From a virus, in the IMG/VR virus record IMGVR_UViG_3300038327_000229, positions 1 to 61,677 of that record: a stretch of 61,677 nt of DNA. One strand, given 5' to 3'. Numbering within the stretch: position 1 is the first letter of the stretch; each line of letters starts with the position of its first letter. This document shows positions 33,993 through 44,600 of this stretch, piece by piece. Position numbers and translations under genes: made by a program. The notes beneath the pieces are model-generated. The model made no database searches and was not told the DNA's origin. It saw only the letters and a program-made list of their open reading frames with translations.

Positions 33993-36900
33993 ATGCCGTC
34001 AGAAAGAAATAGGTCCGATCTACCTAGAGAATATAGCTTCCATAGGGATCTTATTCAAGATTCAGACAGGCTCAGAGACAGAATCCCCGCATCAAGAGAC
34101 GATGAGCCTCTATTCAACGAAGAAAAAATATTAAGAGAAAACTACGCTACTAGCGATATGGTAGCAAAATTCGCGTTAGTGACTTCAGCTGCTAGTTTAC
34201 TGTCTAAACGCCCCCTCGGTAAGCTAGGCATGGAAATAGCGGGCAAGCTTACTAACATGCTGAACAAGGGACAGAGAACGGCCTCAAAAGCATATTCGAG
34301 ATATGCTGCTGAGGTCGGAGATGTAACTTCTCAGATTAATGCTAACGCATCTGACGCGCTAAGAATAGGCTCGGGCGACACACCACTGATAGCCCACCTA
34401 AAAATATTCGAAGATCTTGATACAAATCTAGATAATTTGAATAGACTAGATCTAGATGGGAGCCTATGGAAAGCCACGGGACCCGATGCAACTTTAAGCG
34501 ACAGTGCGAAACATATTGCGAATCAGATGCGAGACAGTCTGAGAGAGAGATATTCCAGGCAATTCAATTCCTCTGAGGGTATTGAAGATCTTACTGTAGA
34601 CAAACTTCTTGCGATGTCTACAGACAATATACAACGAGAGAAGATCGTAGATCTATTTGGTAAAAAGCAGATTGATCAATTAGAAGACATGAAGAGGATA
34701 GGACTACTCCACGGTGAGCAACGATTAGATGAAAGACTATTCCTTGACACGGCAGCTAAGGAGATAATAGATACAAGAGTACTAAGCGGCCAATATCTCG
34801 GTGGAATGATTGAAAGATCTCTTAGTCAATTCCAGCTCCCTTTCGTCAATTTAAAATTTACAGATATATTCGCTGCACCTATGAAACATCTTCTTGGTAA
34901 AGGTGAAGCTTCAGGCATAGTAAGAGCCCCTGACGCGGCTGAAACTACGGCCAGGAGACTAGTAATAGGTGAAGACCTGTTTAGGATTATTCCTAAAAAG
35001 GAGGCAGCAGATGGTGCTTTTGGATTAGAACATCTTGCTTCTGGTTACCGTGCTAGAAGCACAGATAAGATAGGTGAAGCAGTAATAGCCAGAAGAGGGC
35101 AGCTGCGTAGTCAGGTCAGACAAACACGAGAAGACATTGAGGCGACATCATCGAATCCTTTAGTCCATTTAGCTCATGCTGTTATGGAGGATGCCGGGAT
35201 TGGCAGGAGGTATGCCACACAAGAATCTTTGCTTTGGCAAGCTACAACGAATGTTGTAAAAAGGAGAACTCGCGGAACTCCTGTCCTAAAAGAGACTACT
35301 GAATTAGATGAAGTGACAGAAGAGATAGTAAGAAGAACAGGAACCTCTAAGGTTGATTATTCCGAATTGAATGCAGTAGAAAGATCGATACAGAGAGTCC
35401 AACGAGAGTCTAAGCCAGACATTGAACATGAAAAGCTTGGGTTTTTTCCCAAAAAACGAAGAGAAGTATTAGCTGCATTAGGTGATGAATCTAGGATACA
35501 GTATTTACAAAAAAATCGTCAAACCGGAAAAATGGAACCGGTTGTAAAGCCTGTCCGCGGTACGTCTGAAGCGGACTTTGGCTTACGCCAAGCATCTGTC
35601 ACTGAAAAAATAAAAAAGAATATAGTAGATGTTGCACCCGACCAATCCGAACATAAAAAATGGCTCCCAATGGAATCATTTACTTATGAGTCGGACCTAG
35701 GCAGCAGACTATTAGACACCGCTAACTTTATGACGACTCGCCTTAACGATCTTATCGGTGCTACGATGGGTATCGGATTTAGGCCTACTCCCGGGATGTA
35801 CGGTTTTGCAGGTAACACCACAAAGATATTTGGCATGGCTGCAGGAGGCGTTCTAGCCCTAGAGGGTCTCAAGTATGCTGACTATCTAACAGGAGTTCCT
35901 ACTGGCGGATATAAGGCGTCCAACCTGATTCTCGACACATATGGCGCAGCTAAGATATCGGCACAGTTCCTAAGAGAATTTACTGGTCTATCTCCTGCTG
36001 CCAGGTACATGGAAGATCTTATGCCGGGCTCAATAGAGAGTTCTGCTTCTGATTTCGTAAGAACATTAGCTCCATTTATTATTGCACTGAAAACTGCTCC
36101 CACTAAAGCCAACATTTTACTAGCTACAGGTATCTCGGCTTTTGCTGGAGAAATGCCATTCCCCGGTATAACAGAAACTCCAGAAGAAACCATTGATATA
36201 CTATCAGGAGAACAGCAAGTTCCTATGAGATCTGGTAGATACTGGATGCTTGGTAAGCAGCCATTTGGTGGAGGTAGGGTTAGTTACTTCGCTCCGGGTA
36301 TGTTTGCTAGAATGCGATCCGAATATAAATATACCGATACGCTGTATGGCTCACAAGCAGAGTACTTTAAAAATGTAAGTTTTTTACCAACTCCGAGTAA
36401 CATGTTCAGAATACCTGAGCTAGTCGGAAATGTTCTTAGTCCAGTTACAAACTTACCTTTCGTAGGATCCCTAATAGAACATGCCCCCGTAATAGGGGCA
36501 ATGTTCGATCCTCAGGGAGCTGAGTTCTTAGCAGAAAAACATAGATTCGATAGACCGTATCCTACTGCATTTGGAATAGAGCAACTAGCCAATAGGACAA
36601 TAGGCAAGATGGGTGTTCCTGGAGGAAACTCTCCAGGAGTAAGATCGTACCAAACACCGGGTGAGTCTGTAATAGAAATGGGCATGGATCCATACCCAAC
36701 TCGATCCGAGATGTCATTCGCGGTAAAAAAGCCTACGTTGTCTAGCGGCCTAGCCCACATGAGCGAACTCTCTGGTATATACAAATTTGCGTTATGGGAC
36801 CTAGGACTCAAGACTAGCGCTCCGACTAGTCCCGAGTTAGCTGATCCTGGGTTCATGAGTTCCATAACAAGATCGTTCTATGATGAAAGCGTTGGTGGCC

Positions 36901-38636
36901 TGATGGGCCATACTGAGCTTCTTCGTAGATTTGTGATGGTAGACTATCTCAAAGCCCAGAGGCAAGCGGCTAATACGATTCCCAATACTATGCCATCATG
37001 GTTGCCTGGATCTAGGTCTAACTTTACAGGGAAAACCGCAATGGGGGTTTTCCCAGGAGATACAAATTATCATATAGATTTTAGTACAGGTGACCCATAT
37101 GCGAAGATACCCCATGGTGAATTAAGGCTGCCAGGAACTGCTCGAGAAATTGCGTTTAGATTACATAGCGGCTCCCCCGGTATATATGATGCAGTTGATA
37201 GATTTATGGTTCTATCGGATGTTGCACCGCACTCTGAGGCTTATAAGCACTACAAGATACTAGTCGACTCGTTGCTCAAGTCCGGAACAGTAGATGAATA
37301 CTGGACCAATAAGATTACCAAGACTAATGAAGGCGTTAAACAAAAGCTAGAACGCTACCAGACTTATTCCAGGAAATTTAATAGTGTTAAGCCACAGCTT
37401 ACAACGATACTTGACCAGGCGAAAAATGAAGAGAATCAAGAGGGAATGAGAACATACTACACTATGCCAGAGCAAATGATCGGCTCAGCATGGGAAGTAT
37501 TCAGTCACGACATAGTAGCTAGAGCTGGTATTACTGTTCCGATACTAGGTCCCCTTCTATCTAACAAACTATTGCCCATAAGAGATGAGCTAGAGGGCTA
37601 TCTCAAGCGAGAAGTATACGATACAGATGAATATGATTGGGCTAAACCATATTCCACTATACTAAGACCAATGGCAGAACAGCTTAAGGCTACAGATCCA
37701 TTTACGGCAACTATGGGTGGATTTATAACCGGCACTCTCATGGGTGCAAATCCTGTAGCCAAGGTAGTTATGTCTACTGCTGGAGCAATGTACTTTGGAT
37801 CTTCTTCAGCAATGAGAGGTATTAGCACTGGCAAATTAACCGGTGGATATATTCCAGGATATGTCACGGAGAGAAGAAGAGCGGATGAATATTTTGATAA
37901 CCTAGAGTATCTAAAAATGCGTCGGCTAGAGAATAAAGCGAAAAGCGAAGGCATACATGATCTCGCCAATCATTTCATAGATCTTAAGGGTAGAACGGTC
38001 GCTTCTCTCGATTTCTCATTGGGTGCGAAACAGTTTGTAAGAAATTCGTTAATAGCATTACCTACTCGAGAGAAGCAGCTATTCATGAGCTCCATGGATG
38101 CTTCTACGAGTAGACGAAAACAAATATTAGAGTATGTACCTGAATATTTAAAACCGGTGTATCGGGCTGCTTGGGCCAAGCAGGGAGACAACGCATTTGA
38201 CTATAGTAATGTAAGAAAAGCTCCTGACGCTAGACTTGCAGAATATTTTGCAGGTCACGGTATGCCTGATCCAACCTGGGCTGGATTTCATCCAGATGTT
38301 CCAATGGATGCTGTTAGAGTTAAAACAATGGATTCAGTATGGGGCTCTGTGTCTAACGACTTGCATAGATCTGGTGTTTTCGGGAATGTTGCAGCCAAAT
38401 TAAGGACAGAATTTCCTTCACCAGATTTAAGTGTGTTTAATTTTTACAATAGATCAGGGTTAGATGCTGCAGCCAGGCAACAACTGGAAGCGGAACTAAT
38501 GCAGTCTGGTCTTACAGACTATACTATTGACGAAAATCTAGGTTCAGGATTAGAAAACATCGTGCATTACGATATGTCTTCAAGGAGCGGTTTAGAGAAT
38601 TTCTTTGCAATAGCAACAGATATATTACGGAGTTAA
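33993..38636 (+). CDS. Giant 1547-aa virion protein, tape-measure position
   Basis: GGAG seven bases before ATG. It follows the chaperones, where tape measure genes lie. At the usual 0.15 nm per residue it would set a tail of about 230 nm. However, it is not a typical coiled-coil tape measure. Residues 1-520 are charged and helical; 590-760 hold Gly/Ala hydrophobic segments (IFGMAAGGVLALEGLKY). The middle has many aromatic and Gly-Pro motifs (RSGRYWMLGKQPFGGGRVSY near 743-762, ELRLPGTAREI near 1045). A late hydrophobic helix lies near 1240-1275. No enzyme motif recognised. Either tape measure or an ejected internal protein. Confidence 0.6.
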   Translation: MPSERNRSDLPREYSFHRDLIQDSDRLRDRIPASRDDEPLFNEEKILRENYATSDMVAKFALVTSAASLLSKRPLGKLGMEIAGKLTNMLNKGQRTASKAYSRYAAEVGDVTSQINANASDALRIGSGDTPLIAHLKIFEDLDTNLDNLNRLDLDGSLWKATGPDATLSDSAKHIANQMRDSLRERYSRQFNSSEGIEDLTVDKLLAMSTDNIQREKIVDLFGKKQIDQLEDMKRIGLLHGEQRLDERLFLDTAAKEIIDTRVLSGQYLGGMIERSLSQFQLPFVNLKFTDIFAAPMKHLLGKGEASGIVRAPDAAETTARRLVIGEDLFRIIPKKEAADGAFGLEHLASGYRARSTDKIGEAVIARRGQLRSQVRQTREDIEATSSNPLVHLAHAVMEDAGIGRRYATQESLLWQATTNVVKRRTRGTPVLKETTELDEVTEEIVRRTGTSKVDYSELNAVERSIQRVQRESKPDIEHEKLGFFPKKRREVLAALGDESRIQYLQKNRQTGKMEPVVKPVRGTSEADFGLRQASVTEKIKKNIVDVAPDQSEHKKWLPMESFTYESDLGSRLLDTANFMTTRLNDLIGATMGIGFRPTPGMYGFAGNTTKIFGMAAGGVLALEGLKYADYLTGVPTGGYKASNLILDTYGAAKISAQFLREFTGLSPAARYMEDLMPGSIESSASDFVRTLAPFIIALKTAPTKANILLATGISAFAGEMPFPGITETPEETIDILSGEQQVPMRSGRYWMLGKQPFGGGRVSYFAPGMFARMRSEYKYTDTLYGSQAEYFKNVSFLPTPSNMFRIPELVGNVLSPVTNLPFVGSLIEHAPVIGAMFDPQGAEFLAEKHRFDRPYPTAFGIEQLANRTIGKMGVPGGNSPGVRSYQTPGESVIEMGMDPYPTRSEMSFAVKKPTLSSGLAHMSELSGIYKFALWDLGLKTSAPTSPELADPGFMSSITRSFYDESVGGLMGHTELLRRFVMVDYLKAQRQAANTIPNTMPSWLPGSRSNFTGKTAMGVFPGDTNYHIDFSTGDPYAKIPHGELRLPGTAREIAFRLHSGSPGIYDAVDRFMVLSDVAPHSEAYKHYKILVDSLLKSGTVDEYWTNKITKTNEGVKQKLERYQTYSRKFNSVKPQLTTILDQAKNEENQEGMRTYYTMPEQMIGSAWEVFSHDIVARAGITVPILGPLLSNKLLPIRDELEGYLKREVYDTDEYDWAKPYSTILRPMAEQLKATDPFTATMGGFITGTLMGANPVAKVVMSTAGAMYFGSSSAMRGISTGKLTGGYIPGYVTERRRADEYFDNLEYLKMRRLENKAKSEGIHDLANHFIDLKGRTVASLDFSLGAKQFVRNSLIALPTREKQLFMSSMDASTSRRKQILEYVPEYLKPVYRAAWAKQGDNAFDYSNVRKAPDARLAEYFAGHGMPDPTWAGFHPDVPMDAVRVKTMDSVWGSVSNDLHRSGVFGNVAAKLRTEFPSPDLSVFNFYNRSGLDAAARQQLEAELMQSGLTDYTIDENLGSGLENIVHYDMSSRSGLENFFAIATDILRS

Positions 38637-38640
38637 TAAA

Positions 38641-41600
38641 ATGGCAACACCAGACGAAAATGTTTCCGATCAGTTACGTAGGTTACTTGAGCAGTCAGGA
38701 TCTACAGAATCCAAGTTAACTAGATTCTCAGGCTACACAGATAAAATTAAGCTACAGACAGCAAAAGTAGCAGCTGGAATAAAAAGTGAGTCTTTTCGTA
38801 AGTCGATAGAGGCAGTAGACAGCTCCATAGCTCCCCTTTCGAAACTAGTAGGGAAACTTTGGGACGATTATAGACTGAGAGGCGACCAATCTCTTCGGGG
38901 AGATCTACCTATTTTTGAATATAGAGTTACTGCCAAGGCAATCTCTTCGGGGGGATCTACCTACAAGGGTATTGTAAAAGAAACTGGACTGGAAAGCGAG
39001 CTTGCTAAACAAGTAAGAGATCGATTTGGAGTAAAGTTTGCTCCGGATATACACGATAGTGCTGGTACATACCGGGCGCATAGGCTGCTTACAGATTCCG
39101 GGAAAGCTACTGATGTATCGGAAATAATGCGACACCTAGACTATCTCAGCCCGACTATGAGAAAAAAGATAGAAGGCTGGGCAGAGCTTCGTGAAATAGA
39201 AAAGATTAATAAGAAAGGTAAGAAATACACAAAGGTAACCCAGCAGCTTGAGCTGGCGATGACTAAGCTAGTTGAAGAAGATATAAGACACCAGAGAAGA
39301 GGGATAGAATACCGCTGGGATCAATCAGATCTAGCAATGGCCAATAGAGCAGATAGGGCTAAGCTAGGCAGAATGAAAACCCTTGAAAGAGCCGTAGTAG
39401 CCCCAGGAGGGTCATTCAATCCTACTCTACGTAATTATGAGCAAGAGTTATCTAGGGCAACTAGACTTGTCTCCGAGGAGAAATTTAACACAATCGTCTT
39501 TGGTGGCGAAAAGATAACACCTAGTCGAATAACTCCTGAATTTGGTTCGTTGATTGGCAGTGATGGGGAACCGATTGGAAGGCCTTTAACGGGGGCAAGA
39601 GGGAAGCCATTAACTACTCAGGAAAAACGGCTAGCTAAGTTAATAGAAGGACCTGTTGGGAGTAGGCCTAGCAACATAGGTATGTACCGAGAAACTAGAA
39701 TTGGATTAGCTAGAGAAGAATTTCAATCCACAGGAAATCTTATTAGTGAGCTAGAGTCTCGAGGCTATAGCACAGGGGGCTTAGATAAGTTACTTAGTAA
39801 AGTTGTTGGTAGAGAAGATACGATATCGATCGTAGGTAATGAACTCGCTATTAAATCGGCGCCCGATGCCAAAAGAGGATGGTCCAAACCAATCTCTATA
39901 CCTCTATTTTCTAATGCTATAAACCCATCTGGGGCGCGTAGTGCTGCGAACTTGGGGGTATCTGAATATATGTTCAAGGGCGGTACTACATATAGTACAC
40001 CGTCTGGCGTAGGTGTGACAAATCGGCGTGGTGAACTATCTGAGATTAAGAAGTTTTCTAGAGTAATATATGAGGAGATAGCTGAAGGTATTGACAGAAA
40101 TACGATTAGATCTACTAAAGATTATAATTTTATACTGAACAGAGCATTAGGTGCGCAAGAGAGCATATTCGATCCGATCCTGCCATGGGACGAACGAGTA
40201 AAAAATACTGCAGGACTTATTGATCCCGTAAGCTATTCAGGTAGACCAAAATTAGGTAGGCACCTTCTGGGAGCCTCCCAGCAAATGGCTCTAGAAGTAC
40301 TTCCAGGCACCTCGCTGCATAATCTGCTTGTAGAAGAACAAGAGATAAGAAAACAATACCAGATGGGTATGACGAGGGAGGGAACGGACGGGACAGGTAA
40401 ACGAAACGCAGCTCTTAAAGCCAAGCAACTTAAAGACGCACAAGAAGCTATCATGAAGCATCTTAGAGAAACGACGTTTAAGGGCGCGAGCGGTGATGCA
40501 CCTGCTTTAGGTGGAGTAAGAAACTTTGACGATCTTAATCTTGCTTGGGCTCCTCAAAGTGGAGAATCTATTTTCCGGCCAAATATTTTAGATGAGAATA
40601 GAGCCGCAGAGAGAGTATATATAAAAGCGACTACTGCTAATGTTAAAAACCTAGCGCTACTTCCTAGTCAAGTTCCGTGGAAAAAGGGTCAACAATTTCA
40701 GCTCTCCAGAGATGCCATTCGGATAGGAAGCATAAGCGAGCTGCCTACTGCAGTCGCAGGTATCATGGGTTACGACGGAGAGGTAACTACGGCTTTAAGA
40801 AATGAAATCCGTAGTTTAGACCCGGGAGCAAAAGCCTTTGATCAGACCCATGTCGCCTTTGGCAGAAAAACAGTAGGGCTGCAGTTTCTCGATAAAGAGT
40901 TGAACCGGCTTATCTTTGGAGACTCTGGCGTAGTCATGTCTGGCGGCTTGGTTAAACAACTGGATGTTGATCCGATTAGCGGATTATCGAGACATACATT
41001 CACACATACAATCAATTTGAAATCATCTAAAGCGCTGGGAGATCTGTCTTTTACTGGATTACTTAGAAGCGATCTTCACGCAGCGATTCAAGCACATCAA
41101 CATATGCTTGAACGGGGTAGCAGGCAAATTAGATTTAAGCCCGGACAAGAGATTCAGCTGCAGGTGCTTCAAGAGCATCAGTCTATGTCTGGCATACCCG
41201 GCGGAGTTAATTATGCTGAGCCAGCGATTCCGATGGATCCCACAAAGAGAGGGATGGCAGTAATAGGAGAAGGAACGAAGGCTCTAGAAGAAATTGGCAA
41301 AGAAGACCTACGTCACGCACATGACTTACAGCGCGCTGTGCAGAAGCGTGGTTTCGATCCCAGTAAAACTGTCATAACAGGGGTAAGAATGCTGGCGGGA
41401 TCTTCCGGGTTAGAACTGACTATGGCGGAAAAAGGAGCACCCATCGCGGTAGACGCGGGGTATATCCTCGATCACCAAAGGGTAAGTGTTGGCCAAGTTA
41501 TAGATGATACAGCTGTACGTAAGATATTTGGGTTAGCTGGCGTAAAAGGCATCGAGGCTGGTGCAGGTCTGGTGCTAGGAGACTTAGGTCTTGAAACAGT

Positions 41601-44600
41601 AGAAAATAAAATGGTACGCGGGGTCCTAGAAGAAACGCCATCCTATGGACGTAATCTCACTCTTATGCGAAACCTGGCTGAACTTATTAGCAGAAAAGCA
41701 AAAGGAGATGTAGGCCACAAGGATGTTAAAACACTTATAGCAGAGCTGGGTGGCGAAGTTAAAAAGATAACTGGCCCGGATGGAACTGCTATTCAGTTCC
41801 AGAATCTAGGTACGAGTGAAAAGTTCCATAATATAAGCGACCAAGACTTTATGCGTAGAATTGAAGAGGTAGCCAAAAAGACAATTGGAAAGGATACACT
41901 ACGAAAGGAAACCTTCAAGAAGGTAAAGATTCAAGATATTCTGGACCAACTTCCTGCTTATAAAACTGCGGATGCAGCAGAACGAAAGCGAATGGAAGCG
42001 GGGTTCAAGGCTTCAGGTGCCTCTGGCTCAACTGCAGCAATTCTAAAAGATTCGAGGCTTGCAAGTAATGAAGTATGGATGGTCAAAAGCATAGCTGCAG
42101 AACTTGCCATTAGAGGAGAAGAACCTCTAGTCAAGCTAGGTCGTGACGCAGTAAATGTTAAATTAAGAGATATCTCTATGCTTGGTGAGGCGATAGATTT
42201 CGCTAGAGAAGGGCAGACATCTACTACAAATTTATCTGAGATATTAAAAGCAAAGAAAAAAATCGTTGGTAGTCTTATCGACTCTAATCCTGAATTGCTC
42301 CAAGTAAACAATGAAAATAGTTTAATCAATCAGCAACGTAAATGGTTTGAAAAACAAGCCGGTGGATTTGGAGAGATAGAGAGGGCTCTCGCTGATGAAA
42401 AAGTAGGCCAACTAAAGATACTTAAAAAAGCCGAACAGATTGGATCGGGTGGAAGGGGAGGAGTATCTACCGGTGAGTACAAGGCAGCTGGAGCACTCAT
42501 CGAAAGTATCACTGTAGAAGATGGTAAAGCTTCTTTTGCCGAGATTGGAGAAACTCTACTTGGTAAAAAGGCAAATGGAATAGTACAGATATCTGATCAA
42601 GCCATACTAGTCAAAGGTCCAAATGGCCCTATGATTATACCGTCAGCTAAGATGATGGGATTCGCCAAAGAGGATGGATTCGTCAGGATCCCAGGAACAA
42701 GAGGAAGATTTGAGGAGCATACCGCAGAAGCATTTGCTCACCTTAAGAAAGGCAGAGTGGCGAATAAGCAAGCTCAGTCCATGTACCTAGATATATTGCG
42801 GGATGTCGAGAACTTAAACCTATTGGAGGGGGAGCGTCGGATCCAAGATACCGTAAAGATAGAAAGTAGGTTAGACAGCCTATACCGAGTTATGGCGATG
42901 AACTCCTTGTCAAAACAAGGCCTAGCTTACTCTTCTACGGTAGATCCTTCAGCAATAAAATTTGGTGGCCGACTCAGACTACAAACGAATGCGCAGGTAG
43001 GTAAATTCGAAGTTGGTATAACGGAAGATGCTCTTAGGAATATGTCTTTTGGAGGAAAGCATACAGAGATAGAAAGGATAATTGCTCAAGCAAAAAAGGG
43101 CGAGCTATACACAACTGCGGTAAGAGAGCCAGCCGCCGGGGGACGTCAGATGTTCCAGCTGAAAGTAAAGCTCTTAGAGAAGAGTGCGCTCGCAAGCGAG
43201 AGCATCACTAAGGACTTTAAGTTCAGTAGTACAGCGTTCCTGAATACCTCAATGATTCAATATGGAATGGAAGGTGACTTAGACAAGGATACTATCTCAC
43301 TATACAGACTTAACTCAATGGATGATGAGGTCATGGGAAAAATGCATCGGGGTCAGATGGCCTCGATGGATAACGCATTATCTAAGCTAGGAGAAGCACC
43401 AGAGACAATAGCTGGACGTAGGATTAGAAATTACGGAGATTTAAGCGGACTTATATCTAGTATGAACGAAGGCGCAGAAGGTGTATTTCGGTCTAGTGCT
43501 CTTAGGGATGAAACTTTTCGATCACTGATAGATGTAGTTGGACCCAAACATGCTACTCCTCTCTATGAAGGACATCTCCGAGGTAGATCATATGTAGATC
43601 ATATGGTCGGTCAAATTGTAGATATGCAAACAGACGGTGAAGGACGAGCCGTTCTTCAAGCTAATCTTAAAGAACGGTTAGATGAGAGTGGCCAACAAAG
43701 GATAGGCGCTCTCCTAGATGATATGGCTGACATAATGAAAGGATCTGGTCCTGGAACGAGAGGCGGACGCGCAGCCACATATCAATATACTGATGCAAGA
43801 AATCTTATCAAGTATATGCAACTTAAAAAAGTAGCGCATGGAAGAGATGACGTACTAGCCTCTGACGTGATATACGACACATTGAGAGCAGCAGGAGATC
43901 AAGCAAAAGCAGATATCGACGCTGGCAAATCTCATTTTGCGCAAGGAATATTAGACCGCCAGCCTGGAGGTACTTCTAAAGCGCAGGCAATGATAAGCAC
44001 ATTATCTGAGAATCTACTGGTAGGTGCACGAATCGCACAAGACGATAAGATGTATATGAATAACCTAAGCGAGGTTAATCCTAACACCTTTAGTCTTATA
44101 CATAACTTATCAGGAGGAGATGACGCAGCAAAACGATATGCTGAGAACCTCGCAAAAAGATTTTTGCTAATAGAAGTAATGGGCGAGGAATTTAAACATG
44201 GGACCAGAGGTACAGCTCTTGGTATGCCTTTCGAATCGACTCTTAGAGACATGAAAGCACTAGCACAAAGCTTGGTCGAGAGTGGAGTAATATCGGCCGA
44301 GGGGCCCGCAGCGCTGCAGCTTGCAGACATACAAGGCATGGGTGGAGAAGCTGATGCTATTATAGGTAGGAACATCCGAGATAGTATAGAAGGAGTAAGG
44401 GTTGACACCCAGCAGAGAAGAAGAGTACAAAATGCAGACAAGGCCAGAGGCGCACTATTCCAATCTGGTAATGTTGAAGTTCCTACAAGTAGCTACAGAA
44501 ATGCCATGTTCACTGGTGAATTTTTTGCCAAGCTCAGTCAGACTAAGTATTTCAAGCCTGCTGCTGCAATAGTAGGAGGATTAGCAGGGATTGAAACAAT

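Noticed and set aside
36483-36501. Stem-loop of C and G runs inside the 1547-aa gene
   Set aside because: Short stem within coding sequence, no T-run and no gene border; likely chance.
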